Source: Flavobacterium aestivum
Lineage (GTDB): Bacteria > Bacteroidota > Bacteroidia > Flavobacteriales > Flavobacteriaceae
DNA length: 64,000 nt
Assembly (NCBI RefSeq): GCF_026870175.2
Contig: NZ_CP113977.2
Coordinates: forward strand, 3,348,001-3,412,000
Reading direction: 5' to 3'
Positions 8,890 through 18,174 of this stretch are shown here, piece after piece. The notes below the pieces were generated by a model, which was not told the origin of the DNA, ran no database searches, and saw only the letters and a program-made list of their open reading frames with translations. Positions within the stretch are counted from its first letter, which is position 1, and each line of letters starts with the position of its first letter. The position numbers and the translations under genes were made by a program.

Positions 8890-10824
8890 TTATCTCTGTA
8901 TTTTAAATAAATGAAAAGGTAATTCATGTGAAAGTTCTACATAATTCCATTCTTTATCCCATAAATACGTATTTCCTGTAAGCAAATCAGAAACGTTTAT
9001 AGCTTGGCTTCCTATTTCTTTTACAGGTAATTTTACCATCGCTTTACCAGTATGAAATGCATCTAAACTTACAACCATCAATGTCTCGTTTTGTTTATCA
9101 TCATCAAACTTGTAATATGCTATCATTTGCTCATTATTAGTCTCACAAAAAATAATATTACTGGTTTGCTGCAAAGATGCTTGCTCTTTTCTTATCGCAT
9201 TAATACGACTTATTATTGATGTTAGCTTGTTTTGTTTGTTCCAATCCCAATGGTAACACTGGTATTTTTCTGAATCTAAATATTCTTCTTTTCCATGTCC
9301 TAATGGTGTACAAGCCATATATTCGAAAACAGGTCCATAAATCCCAACACTAGAACTTAAAGTGGCTGCAAGGAAATATTTATGCAAATGCACTGATTCA
9401 TTCCCACTTTGCAATGCATAAGGATTAATATCTGGCGTGTTAGGCCAAAAATTGGGTCTATAAAATTCTTTTAATTCCGTTTGAGTTAGCTCCTCAACAT
9501 ATTCTGTTAATTCCTTTTTAGAATTTCTCCATGTAAAATAAGTATACGATTGGCTAAAACCTTGTTTAGCCAATTCATTCATAATTTTTGGGCGTGTGAA
9601 AGCTTCTGACAAGAACAAAACGTCTGGATGTTTCTTCTTAATTTCTGAAATCAGCCAACCCCAAAAATAAAAAGGCTTTGTGTGTGTATTATCAACTCTA
9701 TAGATTTTGATATTGCATTCTTCAATCCAAAATAAAGCAACATCCAGTAGTTCTTTCCAAAGATTTTTCCAGTCTCTGGTTTCAAAATATATGGGTAGGA
9801 CATCTTGGTACTTTTTAGGAGGATTTTCGGCATATTGCACCGTTCCGTCTGGTCTCCATTTAAACCATTGGGGAAAATCTTTTATATAAGGATGGTCTGG
9901 GGCTACTTGAAGTACATAATCCATAGCGACTTCGATCCCTAAATCTTGCGCTTTTTGTACTAATTGTTTAAAATCATCTATAGAACCTAACTCGGGATGA
10001 GTCGATCTGTGTCCTCCATGATGAGAACCAATTCCCCAGGGAGAACCAACATCTCCAGATACTGATCTGGTGGCATTATTTTTACCTTTTCGATTTATTT
10101 CACCTATTGGATGAATTGGCGGAAAATATAATGTATCAAATCCCATTGCTGCAACTCGTGGCAATAGCTTTTCGCAATCTTTGAAAGTACCATGCTTTCC
10201 TTTTTCTGCTGAGGCAGAACGAGGAAAAAACTCATACCAAGTACTAAATAATGCTTTTTTTCGATCTACATAAACTCTTAATTCATTGGATTTGTTTGCT
10301 AATAATCGGACTGGATATTTTTTGAATATTCGGATTAATTCATGAGATTTTGCTTCTCTTATCGCATTTTCATATTCAGATTCTGTTGCAAAATAATGAT
10401 TCAATTGATTCAGATATTCTTTCTCGGAAGCATTAACAAAATCTAGAATCGCCCGAACATACTCAGCTCCCTCTAACAACTCAGATTGCACATGCTGATT
10501 GTCATTAATTTTACGTTCTATACCATGTTGCCAGTTTAGTGCATAATCTACCCATCCTTCAATGCAATAGGTGTAAAAACCTTGTTTCTCGACTTTAAAC
10601 TCTGCAATCCATTCGTCATTATGAGTGGGAGTCATTCTAACTTCTTTCCAATTATTAGAAGATTCATGTTTGAATTTCACACAACATTCCAAAACGTCAT
10701 GCCCATCAGAAAATACGTCTGCAGTAACCACTACTTTCTGTCCCACAATTCTTTTAATTGCAAAACTACTACAATCTAATTGTGGCAAAACATTTTCGAT
10801 TATTATCCGAGTTTGATTCTGCAT
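8890..10824 (-). CDS. glgE: GlgE: alpha-1,4-glucan:maltose-1-phosphate maltosyltransferase
   Basis: A 644-residue GH13_3 enzyme that extends alpha-1,4-glucan using maltose-1-phosphate. Motifs include LYFPPIHPIG (about residues 232-241), YRVDNTHTKPF with the nucleophile Asp378, and FLSEAFTRP with the acid/base Glu407. An N-terminal beta domain and a C-terminal beta domain flank the barrel. It lies 105 bp after glgC on the same strand. Pairing GlgE with GlgC suggests the route ADP-glucose to maltose-1-phosphate to glucan, although no GlgM-like gene or trehalose synthase is in the window. Confidence 0.93.
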   Translation of the reverse strand: MQNQTRIIIENVLPQLDCSSFAIKRIVGQKVVVTADVFSDGHDVLECCVKFKHESSNNWKEVRMTPTHNDEWIAEFKVEKQGFYTYCIEGWVDYALNWQHGIERKINDNQHVQSELLEGAEYVRAILDFVNASEKEYLNQLNHYFATESEYENAIREAKSHELIRIFKKYPVRLLANKSNELRVYVDRKKALFSTWYEFFPRSASAEKGKHGTFKDCEKLLPRVAAMGFDTLYFPPIHPIGEINRKGKNNATRSVSGDVGSPWGIGSHHGGHRSTHPELGSIDDFKQLVQKAQDLGIEVAMDYVLQVAPDHPYIKDFPQWFKWRPDGTVQYAENPPKKYQDVLPIYFETRDWKNLWKELLDVALFWIEECNIKIYRVDNTHTKPFYFWGWLISEIKKKHPDVLFLSEAFTRPKIMNELAKQGFSQSYTYFTWRNSKKELTEYVEELTQTELKEFYRPNFWPNTPDINPYALQSGNESVHLHKYFLAATLSSSVGIYGPVFEYMACTPLGHGKEEYLDSEKYQCYHWDWNKQNKLTSIISRINAIRKEQASLQQTSNIIFCETNNEQMIAYYKFDDDKQNETLMVVSLDAFHTGKAMVKLPVKEIGSQAINVSDLLTGNTYLWDKEWNYVELSHELPFHLFKIQR

Positions 10825-10929
10825 TTTTATACTTTTTTAATACTTAAAAATAGTAAATATTATGCTTTCAAGAAACTTAAAAAAATAAATAATCCTTTTT
10901 TAATTTTATATTAATCTTTTAAAAACAAG

Positions 10930-12210
10930 CTATTTAATAGTAAAACCATCTGAAATAACAGCTCCTTTTCTAATAACGATAATTCCTCCTTTGATGCAAT
11001 ACAATTCATTTGTAGTATCAGCCAAATGTTTACCTCCTTTTATATAAACATCATTTCCTATTCTACAATTTTTATCTACAATAGCATTATATATAAAGCA
11101 TCTTTCTCCTATACCAATCAATGGTTTATTATTTTTTATATCCTCGTTGATATCATCAATATGCTGATAAAAATCATTACCCATTACATAAGAATGTTGA
11201 ATAACAGTGTCTTCTCCTATTAAGCTTCTGTTTCCAATAACAGATTTGGTAATTTCTTTAGAATGAATAATACATCCCTCAGATACCAATGATTGCTCTA
11301 CCATTGTTTTATAAAACTTAGATGGTGATAACAAACGTGGTCTTGTGTAGATTCTATTCTCATTATCAAACAAATTGAATTGTGGTATATCGTCAGTCAA
11401 ACCTATATTAGCCTCAAAAAATGAATCGATATTACCAATATCTGTCCAATAGCCTTCGTATTGATAGCTCAATATTTTTTTATTCCCAATGGCTTGTGGA
11501 ATAACTTCTTTACCAAAATCTTTTGTGTTTGGATTTGACATCAATTCTATCAATATTTTTTTATTGAAAATATAAATTCCCATCGAAGCCAAATATTCTT
11601 TCCCCTGACTTTTCATTTCATTACTCACCTCAGATTTCCAATCTGGTAATAATTCTTTACTTGGTTTTTCTATAAAAGATTCAACATAACTTTTTAAATC
11701 CGTTTTTAAAATACCAAACTCTGAAGCATCTTTATCGTTTACGGGTAAAGTAGCGATCGAAATATCGGCTTCAGCATCGATATGAGCATCGATCATTTCA
11801 TTAAAATCCATTTGATACAATTGATCTCCAGAAAGAATCAATGCATAATCAAACTCATGGTTTAAAAAGTGTGGCATACATTGTCTAACTGCATCTGCTG
11901 TTCCTTGAAACCAGGTTGGATTATCTGGTGTTTGTTCAGCAGCTAGGATATCAACGAATGAATGGCTAAAAATACTAAAGTTATAAGTGTTCTTAATATG
12001 AGCATTTAGGGATGCCGAATTAAATTGTGTCAGTACAAACATCCTGTATATATCGGAATTAATACAATTTGAAATCGGGATATCTACTAATCTGTACTTT
12101 CCTCCTATTGGTACAGCTGGCTTAGACCTACTGGCTGTTAGAGGAAATAATCTTGAGCCTTGACCACCACCTAAAATAATAGCTATTATATTTTTCTTTT
12201 TAGTTTTCAT
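10930..12210 (-). CDS. glgC: Glucose-1-phosphate adenylyltransferase
   Basis: A 426-residue enzyme making ADP-glucose from ATP and glucose-1-phosphate, the committed step to glycogen. The nucleotidyltransferase signature IILGGGQGSRLFPLTASRSKPAVPIGGKYR is visible split across residues 10-40 (GGGQGSRLFPLT, SKPAVPIGG), followed by LSGDQLYQMDF and YEGYWTDIGNIDSFFEANI. A C-terminal left-handed beta-helix is present. The gene leads the glgC-glgE unit. Confidence 0.95.
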   Translation of the reverse strand: MKTKKKNIIAIILGGGQGSRLFPLTASRSKPAVPIGGKYRLVDIPISNCINSDIYRMFVLTQFNSASLNAHIKNTYNFSIFSHSFVDILAAEQTPDNPTWFQGTADAVRQCMPHFLNHEFDYALILSGDQLYQMDFNEMIDAHIDAEADISIATLPVNDKDASEFGILKTDLKSYVESFIEKPSKELLPDWKSEVSNEMKSQGKEYLASMGIYIFNKKILIELMSNPNTKDFGKEVIPQAIGNKKILSYQYEGYWTDIGNIDSFFEANIGLTDDIPQFNLFDNENRIYTRPRLLSPSKFYKTMVEQSLVSEGCIIHSKEITKSVIGNRSLIGEDTVIQHSYVMGNDFYQHIDDINEDIKNNKPLIGIGERCFIYNAIVDKNCRIGNDVYIKGGKHLADTTNELYCIKGGIIVIRKGAVISDGFTIK

Positions 12211-12483
12211 TCCGTCTAGTAATAATTAAATTATATAATTCGATATATTAAACCTCCCACTTTTGCAGCAGGATAACATTCTGCCCCAATGTGAAATATT
12301 TTCATTTATAATGATTTATACATTTTAACCAAAATAATTTTATTCCTTTATGCAAAATTTAAAACTTTAATTGAAGAACACTACAATACAAGATTAAATA
12401 TGCTTTAATTTTACACTACATTTATGTTTTAAATTTAGTTAAAAAAAAGTAAGACTACCTCTCCATTTTCAACATTTATCAAT

Positions 12484-13347
12484 ATGGCAATAAAACCTTC
12501 TAATCACACTAAACCATTAGAAATTCCTAGATTTATAATACTTACAAGTAAGTTTATCGCTTTTTTATCTACTAAATGGGTTACAGTTTTTGTCTTCAAA
12601 CTATTTACAAAACCAATACGCCATAAGAGTCCTAAACGAGAAATCGAGATGGATCAAAAAAGTATTCAAACCTCAATTATCATCCCTGCCATAAATAAAG
12701 AAATAGTGGTTTACCAATACGGTGTAAGCGAAAAAAAAGTTTTACTGGTTCATGGTTGGTCCGGAAGAGGTACTCAATTATGCAAAATAGCCGATGAACT
12801 TTTAAAATCAGGCTATTCAACCATTAGCTTTGATGCTCCTGCTCACGGAAAATCCCCAGGGAATTCATCAATTATGGTCGATTTTATTGATTCAATTCTT
12901 GAACTTGATAAACTATATGGTCCATTTGAAATCGCAATTGGGCATTCCTTAGGAGGCATGTCTGTTCTAAATGCAATAGCAAAAGGCTTCACGGTCAATC
13001 GTACAGTTGTCATAGGAAGCGGAGACGTTGTACAAGATATAATTGATGACTTCATCAAAAAATTAGAATTAAAGCCAGAAATAAGTACTCAATTGCGTTT
13101 GTACATAGAGAACAAATATGGCGGAACAATGAACGATTATAGTGCTTACAGAGCTGCCGCTAAAACTGATATCCCAACTTTAGTAATACATGATGAAAAT
13201 GATCCTGAAGTTTCTGTAAAAGCAGGAATCCATATCCATAAGCATCTTAAAAATGGAGAATTAATGATTACAAAACACTTAGGACACCGAAAAATCCTTG
13301 CAGATAATCATGTAATTGAAAAAATCATTAATTTTATTAAAAAATAA
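12484..13347 (+). CDS. Alpha/beta hydrolase
   Basis: A 287-residue alpha/beta-hydrolase fold protein. The nucleophile elbow GHSLGG is at residues 153-158 (Ser155), the oxyanion strand is VLLVHGWSGRG (about 86-96), the likely acid Asp is in LVIHDENDPEV, and the His is in KHLGHRKIL near the C-terminus. A hydrophobic N-terminal stretch (FIILTSKFIAFL) suggests membrane association. It lies 5 bp before msrB, so the two are cotranscribed. The substrate is unknown. Confidence 0.88.
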   Translation: MAIKPSNHTKPLEIPRFIILTSKFIAFLSTKWVTVFVFKLFTKPIRHKSPKREIEMDQKSIQTSIIIPAINKEIVVYQYGVSEKKVLLVHGWSGRGTQLCKIADELLKSGYSTISFDAPAHGKSPGNSSIMVDFIDSILELDKLYGPFEIAIGHSLGGMSVLNAIAKGFTVNRTVVIGSGDVVQDIIDDFIKKLELKPEISTQLRLYIENKYGGTMNDYSAYRAAAKTDIPTLVIHDENDPEVSVKAGIHIHKHLKNGELMITKHLGHRKILADNHVIEKIINFIKK

Positions 13348-13352
13348 CGATT

Positions 13353-13745
13353 ATGAATTATCCTTTTGTGAAATCCGAAAAAGAATGGGAAGAAATACTG
13401 GGCTCTGAGCGATTCAAAATACTTCGTCAAAAAGGTACTGAATATCCACATACAGGAAAGTATAATTTGCATTACGAAAATGGAACGTATTGTTGTGGTG
13501 GATGTGGAACTTCCCTATTCGAAAGCGATTCTAAGTTTGATGCACACTGTGGGTGGCCTTCATTTGATAAGTCTATTCCCGGAAAAGTAGAATATATTGT
13601 AGATAATACTCACGGAATGAAACGAACCGAAATAGTTTGCGCAAATTGTGGCGGACATTTGGGTCATGTTTTTGAAGATGGTCCAACCAAAACTGGGCAA
13701 CGATACTGTGTCAATTCTTTATCAATCGATTTTAAAGAAAAATAA
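13353..13745 (+). CDS. msrB: Peptide-methionine (R)-S-oxide reductase MsrB
   Basis: A 130-residue MsrB that reduces methionine-R-sulfoxide in proteins. Zinc cysteines are at 48/51 (CGGC) and 96/99 (CANC), the catalytic Cys is at 119 in RYCVNSLSI, and CGWPSF lies at 66-71. It follows the hydrolase by 5 bp. Its transcript ends at a bidirectional hairpin shared with the convergent gene. Confidence 0.96.
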   Translation: MNYPFVKSEKEWEEILGSERFKILRQKGTEYPHTGKYNLHYENGTYCCGGCGTSLFESDSKFDAHCGWPSFDKSIPGKVEYIVDNTHGMKRTEIVCANCGGHLGHVFEDGPTKTGQRYCVNSLSIDFKEK

Positions 13746-13771
13746 GCACCAGACTTGAAACTAATTAAAAT

Positions 13772-13801
13772 AAAAAAGCTTTACAATCGTAAAGCTTTTT
13801 T
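13772..13801. terminator. Bidirectional terminator between msrB and the convergent gene
   Basis: AAAAAAGCTTTAC/GTAAAGCTTTTTT is a perfect 13 bp stem with a 4 nt loop and T-runs on both strands. It closes both msrB and the long minus-strand block. Confidence 0.9.
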
Positions 13802-13819
13802 ATTTTAAACAAGACTGTA

Positions 13820-14248
13820 TTAGAAGGCAACATTCCATCTTGGTAACTTACCATTCTCATCTAAAAAATTTTGCAAAACTTGACCTTCTACGCTTGTTGG
13901 GATAGATTTTACATCAGCATTGAATGTTTCAAACCAAAGTACTTCAAGTCTTTCAATATTTTCAATTTTCATTTGTGCTGGCCAAGAATATTTTCTTCCT
14001 GTTTTAGCAAACTGATGTCCGTTTACAATTTTGTCTTTTAAACCTCCGTTTTTGCTTTTTAAAGTTCCATTGTTTTGAACAGTTCCTGTAGAAGCAACCA
14101 TTATCAATTCTTTAGAATCTGCATTTGCAGCATAAACTAGGAAAACACCACTTCCTGATTCTGATGCATTACATACTTCTTCTAAACTATCCTCTTGTGT
14201 AAACGTAAAATGCCCTTTTACTGTAAACTTTTCTAATTCTTTATACAT
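13820..14248 (-). CDS. Conserved hypothetical protein, 142 aa
   Basis: A soluble 142-residue protein with no signal peptide and no motif I can name. It begins MYKELEKFTVKGHFTF and has mixed alpha/beta character (SGVFLVYAANADSKELIMVAS). It is the last gene of the minus-strand block, but a strong hairpin separates it from sucD, so it probably has its own transcript. Confidence 0.75.
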   Translation of the reverse strand: MYKELEKFTVKGHFTFTQEDSLEEVCNASESGSGVFLVYAANADSKELIMVASTGTVQNNGTLKSKNGGLKDKIVNGHQFAKTGRKYSWPAQMKIENIERLEVLWFETFNADVKSIPTSVEGQVLQNFLDENGKLPRWNVAF

Positions 14249-14261
14249 ATTTTTTATAATT

Positions 14262-14294
14262 AAAAAAATGCCTCACAAAATCGTGAGGCATTTT
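14262..14294 (-). terminator. sucD terminator
   Basis: The AATGCCTCAC/GTGAGGCATT stem with a T-run on the minus strand follows the sucD stop codon. Confidence 0.88.
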
Positions 14295-14320
14295 GGAATT
14301 TTATTTTAACGTACTGGAAA

Positions 14321-15193
14321 TTAACCCAATACTTCTTTTACTTTTTTACCAATTTCAGCTGGAGAATCAACAACGTGAATTCCGTTGTCTTTCATAATTT
14401 GTTTTTTAGCAGCAGCAGTATCATCAGAACCTCCAACGATTGCACCAGCGTGCCCCATTGTACGTCCTGCAGGAGCAGTTTCACCAGCGATGAAACCAAT
14501 AACTGGTTTACGGTTACCGTCAGCTTTGATCCATTTAGCAGCATCAGCTTCTAATTGACCTCCAATTTCACCAATCATAATGATACACTCAGTTTCTGGG
14601 TCGTTCATTAATAATTCTACAGCTTCTTTTGTAGTTGTTCCAATGATTGGATCTCCACCAATACCAATTGCAGTAGTGATTCCTAATCCTTGTTTTACAA
14701 CTTGGTCAGCAGCTTCATAAGTTAAAGTTCCTGATTTTGAAACAATTCCTACTGTACCTTTTTTGAAAACAAAACCTGGCATAATTCCAACTTTAGCTTC
14801 TCCTGGTGTAATTACACCTGGACAGTTAGGTCCAATCAATCTTGCGTTTCTTTCTTTTACATAACTGTTTGCTTTAATCATATCAGCAACAGGAATTCCT
14901 TCAGTAATAGCAATGATTACTTTTATACCAGCATCAGCAGCTTCCATAATAGCATCAGCAGCAAAAGCAGGTGGTACAAAAATAATAGTTGTATCAGCAC
15001 CAGCTTGTACAACAGCATCTTTTACTGTATTAAAAACAGGAAGATCCAAATGAGTTGTTCCTCCTTTACCTGGAGTAACTCCCCCAACAACGTTTGTACC
15101 GTATTCAATCATTTGTGAAGCGTGGAAAGTTCCTTCGCTACCTGTAAATCCTTGAACTATTATTTTGGAATCTTTATTAACTAAAACACTCAT
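14321..15193 (-). CDS. sucD: Succinyl-CoA synthetase alpha subunit
   Basis: The 290-residue alpha subunit of the TCA-cycle enzyme that converts succinyl-CoA to succinate with nucleotide triphosphate formation. It shows the CoA-binding start [25 protein letters not shown] (residues about 10-33), the [20 protein letters not shown] segment, and the phosphohistidine loop [10 protein letters not shown] near residue 245. The partner sucC is not in this window, so the two subunits are encoded apart here. Confidence 0.97.
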   Translation of the reverse strand: MSVLVNKDSKIIVQGFTGSEGTFHASQMIEYGTNVVGGVTPGKGGTTHLDLPVFNTVKDAVVQAGADTTIIFVPPAFAADAIMEAADAGIKVIIAITEGIPVADMIKANSYVKERNARLIGPNCPGVITPGEAKVGIMPGFVFKKGTVGIVSKSGTLTYEAADQVVKQGLGITTAIGIGGDPIIGTTTKEAVELLMNDPETECIIMIGEIGGQLEADAAKWIKADGNRKPVIGFIAGETAPAGRTMGHAGAIVGGSDDTAAAKKQIMKDNGIHVVDSPAEIGKKVKEVLG

Positions 15194-15228
15194 GATATAT
15201 TTTTTATGTAGTTTTTAAAATTGTGTTG

Positions 15229-15236
15229 CAAAAGTA
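15229..15236 (-). promoter_or_regulatory. Candidate -7 box of sucD
   Basis: The minus strand reads TACTTTTG, the same -7 box used by the rRNA promoters in this window, 36 bp before the sucD start codon. Confidence 0.5.
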
Positions 15237-15277
15237 AGGCTTTTGTAATTATTCTTCACTTTTTTAATAAAAATAAA

Positions 15278-15640
15278 TTACAAAATCTGACTCATTTGAT
15301 AACCCTTATATAATTTATTGTCTTTTAATTCCCAAACAATCATAATATGAGCCAATAACATTTCTTCTCTTGGATTCTCAATTGTTTTTACAAAATGAGA
15401 AAAACGTACAGAAACTAAATTATTTTCTTCAATTATATGACTTATTCTTGCTTTAGTACGAACATATGCTCTACTGATTTCGCTTGTGAATTTCATTAAA
15501 GAATCATAATCCATTTGTATAAATCCTTTGCTACTATTCCACTCTAAGGTAAAATCAGGATGCAAATACTCTTTCATTATCTCAGGATTAATAATGGCAT
15601 CCGATTTATAAAAACTTTTAACAATCTCTTTAGCAGACAT
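15278..15640 (-). CDS. NTF2-like / SnoaL-type small protein
   Basis: A 120-residue protein with the layout of NTF2-like proteins: MSAKEIVKSFYKSDAIINPEIMKEYLHPDFTLEW, then a beta half ending MIVWELKDNKLYKGYQMSQIL. Its start lies 2 bp from the end of the lpxD paralogue, so it is part of the same operon. No catalytic residues can be assigned. Confidence 0.78.
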   Translation of the reverse strand: MSAKEIVKSFYKSDAIINPEIMKEYLHPDFTLEWNSSKGFIQMDYDSLMKFTSEISRAYVRTKARISHIIEENNLVSVRFSHFVKTIENPREEMLLAHIMIVWELKDNKLYKGYQMSQIL

Positions 15641-15641
15641 A

Positions 15642-16571
15642 TTATTTCATTTTATTTAAAATTTCAGGAATCTTTTTGATATTTGCCAGCTGTTTCAATT
15701 TTTCTCTTGATTCTTCTATTGGAGTTCCAAAATAACTTTTTCCTCCTTCAACTGATTTAGTAACTCCGGTTTGACCTAAAATTACTGCTTTAGCCCCAAT
15801 TGTGATTCCACTTGTTGTTCCTACTTGTCCCCAAATAGTAACTTCATCTTCAATAATCACACAACCTGCTATACCTGTTTGAGAAGCAATTAAGCATTTC
15901 TTCCCTATAAAAGTATCGTGCCCTACGTGTACTTGATTGTCGATTTTTGTTCCTTCTCCAATAGTAGTATCTCCTGTTACTCCTTTATCTATTGTACAAA
16001 GCGCTCCAATCCCAACATTGTCATGTATAACAACTCTACCACCAGATATTAATTGATCGTATCCTTCCGGTCTCTTTTTGTAATAAAATGCATCAGCACC
16101 AAGAATAGTTCCAGCGTGTATGGTTACATTATTTCCAATCACAGTATGGTCATAAATAGACACATTAGAATGGATTAAACAATTTTCGCCAATCACTACA
16201 TTATTCCCCACAAAAGTATTGGGCTGAATTATAGTTCCTTCACCTATTTTGGCAGAAGCCGAAATAGAAACATTAGCAAACTGAAAAGGTTTAAAATGAT
16301 TGGTTAGTATATTGAAATCTCTAAATGGATCATCTGAAACCAATAATGCTTTTCCTTCCGGACAATCTACTTCTTTGTTTATTAATACAATTGTAGCGGC
16401 TGAATCTAAAGCTTTATCATAATATTTAGGATGATCGACAAATACGATATCACCTGGTTCTACAACATGAATTTCATTCATGCCGTAAACAGGAAAAGAA
16501 GCATCACCTACAAATTTACATTGAAGTAAATTTGCAATATCTTCTAGAGAATAAACCTTTGGGAATTTCAT
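15642..16571 (-). CDS. LpxD-like UDP-3-O-acylglucosamine N-acyltransferase paralogue
   Basis: A 309-residue left-handed beta-helix acyltransferase with many hexapeptide repeats ([23 protein letters not shown]) and an LpxD-type N-terminal domain. The candidate catalytic His is in [16 protein letters not shown] true lpxD lies in the same cluster 3 kb upstream, so this copy may have a different acyl or sugar specificity. It sits between efp and a small NTF2-like gene. Confidence 0.82.
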   Translation of the reverse strand: MKFPKVYSLEDIANLLQCKFVGDASFPVYGMNEIHVVEPGDIVFVDHPKYYDKALDSAATIVLINKEVDCPEGKALLVSDDPFRDFNILTNHFKPFQFANVSISASAKIGEGTIIQPNTFVGNNVVIGENCLIHSNVSIYDHTVIGNNVTIHAGTILGADAFYYKKRPEGYDQLISGGRVVIHDNVGIGALCTIDKGVTGDTTIGEGTKIDNQVHVGHDTFIGKKCLIASQTGIAGCVIIEDEVTIWGQVGTTSGITIGAKAVILGQTGVTKSVEGGKSYFGTPIEESREKLKQLANIKKIPEILNKMK

Positions 16572-16591
16572 AAATTTAATATTCTGTATAT

Positions 16592-16633
16592 AAAAAATCC
16601 GTATTTAATTTCAACGACTAAATACGGATTTTT
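16592..16633 (-). terminator. Hairpin after efp
   Basis: The AAAATCCGTATTTA/TAAATACGGATTTT stem lies right after the efp stop codon, with a T-run on the minus strand. The lpxD paralogue begins just beyond it, so it may be a partial terminator. Confidence 0.8.
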
Positions 16634-16639
16634 GAAAAA

Positions 16640-17206
16640 CTATTCCTTAACACGCTCCATATAAGAACCTGAAGCTGTATCGATTTTAATTTTGTCTCCT
16701 TCATTAATGAATAAAGGAACGTTTACCGTTGCACCAGTTTCAACAGTTGCAGATTTTGTAGCATTGGTAGCTGTATTTCCTTTAACTCCTGGTTCTGCAT
16801 AAGTAACTTCAAGTACTATAGATGCAGGCATATCAACAGAAAGTGGTAAATCAGTTTCAGTGTTAATCTGAACCATTACGTTTGTTCCTTCTTTTAATAA
16901 ATCTGGAGCATCAAGGATATTTTTGTCCAAAGTAATTTGCTCAAAAGTTTCAGCATTCATAAAGTGAAATTGATCTCCCTCTGCATATAAAAATTGAAAT
17001 GTGTGTGTTTCTACACGTACATCATCAATTTTGTGTCCAGCAGAAAATGTATTATCCAATACTTTTCCTGTTGTTAAACTTTTCAATTTTGTTCTTACGA
17101 AAGCTGGTCCTTTTCCTGGTTTTACGTGAAGAAATTCGATAATTTTATAAATATCGTGATTGAATTTAATACATAATCCGTTTCTAATATCTGATGTAGA
17201 TGCCAT
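16640..17206 (-). CDS. efp: Elongation factor P
   Basis: A 188-residue EF-P that relieves ribosome stalling at polyproline. The N-terminal KOW-like domain has the loop HVKPGKGPAF with Lys32 at the usual modification site. The C-terminal half ends KIDTASGSYMERVKE, the EF-P signature. The length is typical. It is located in the lipid A cluster, an arrangement I recall from related flavobacteria. Confidence 0.97.
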   Translation of the reverse strand: MASTSDIRNGLCIKFNHDIYKIIEFLHVKPGKGPAFVRTKLKSLTTGKVLDNTFSAGHKIDDVRVETHTFQFLYAEGDQFHFMNAETFEQITLDKNILDAPDLLKEGTNVMVQINTETDLPLSVDMPASIVLEVTYAEPGVKGNTATNATKSATVETGATVNVPLFINEGDKIKIDTASGSYMERVKE

Positions 17207-17318
17207 TTTAATTTATTTTTGATTTAAGATTTTAAATTTTAGCTTCTTCTAGAGAACCTAACCTTTTTTATTTTTTATCTATTATTCTAATTGTATGAAC
17301 GCTATTCGAAATCTAAAA

Positions 17319-18104
17319 CTAATAGTTTCCTGTATAACCTTTCATGATTCCCCTTGAAGAGTTTCTGATGAAATCAATTATTTCATCTCGCTCAGGAGTA
17401 GCTTCCATTTCTCCCTCAATTATATCTAACGCTTGAGTTACATTATAACTCTTTTGGTACAAAATTCTATAAATTTCCTGAATTTCTCTAATTTTTTCGG
17501 ATGTAAACCCACGTCTTCTCAATCCTACTGAATTGATTCCTACATAAGACAAAGGCTCTTTTGCAGCTTTTGTATATGGCGGAACATCTTTTCTTAATAA
17601 AGAACCTCCTGATACCATGGCATGGTCTCCAACACTGATAAACTGGTGTATTGCTGATAATCCGCCAATAACAGCATAATTACCAATTGTTACATGTCCT
17701 CCTAAAAGAACACCATTTACAATAATTGCATTATTACCTACATGGCAATCGTGTGCAACGTGTGCAGTTGCCATAATTAAACAATTATCTCCAATTACAG
17801 TTTGCCCAGAGGCAATAGTTCCTCTATTTATAGTTACGCATTCTCTAATAGTGCAATTATCTCCAATAATTGCTAAAGAATCTTCTCCTCCGAATTTTAA
17901 ATCTTGTGGGACAGCGGCAATTACAGCTCCTGGAAAAATATTACAATTTTTACCAATTCTTGCTCCCTCCATAATTGTTACATTAGAACCAATCCAAGTT
18001 CCATCTCCAATAACAACATTATTGTGTATGGTTGTAAAAGGCTCAATAACTACATTTTTGGCGATTTTAGCGCCTGGATGAACGTATGCTAACGGTTGAT
18101 TCAT
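17319..18104 (-). CDS. lpxA: Acyl-ACP:UDP-N-acetylglucosamine O-acyltransferase LpxA
   Basis: A 261-residue LpxA, the first enzyme of lipid A synthesis. The beta-helix shows hexapeptide repeats, AVPQDLKFGGE, and the catalytic His in NCLIMATAHVAHDCHVGNNA. The C-terminal helical part is GLRRRGFTSEKIREIQEIYR. It lies 70 bp after lpxC-fabZ. Confidence 0.97.
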   Translation of the reverse strand: MNQPLAYVHPGAKIAKNVVIEPFTTIHNNVVIGDGTWIGSNVTIMEGARIGKNCNIFPGAVIAAVPQDLKFGGEDSLAIIGDNCTIRECVTINRGTIASGQTVIGDNCLIMATAHVAHDCHVGNNAIIVNGVLLGGHVTIGNYAVIGGLSAIHQFISVGDHAMVSGGSLLRKDVPPYTKAAKEPLSYVGINSVGLRRRGFTSEKIREIQEIYRILYQKSYNVTQALDIIEGEMEATPERDEIIDFIRNSSRGIMKGYTGNY

Positions 18105-18174
18105 CTGCTTTTTTTTATATTAATGTTAATTTAGAAAAATGCCTTTTAAACTTTTAAGGCTATTTGATCTAAAT

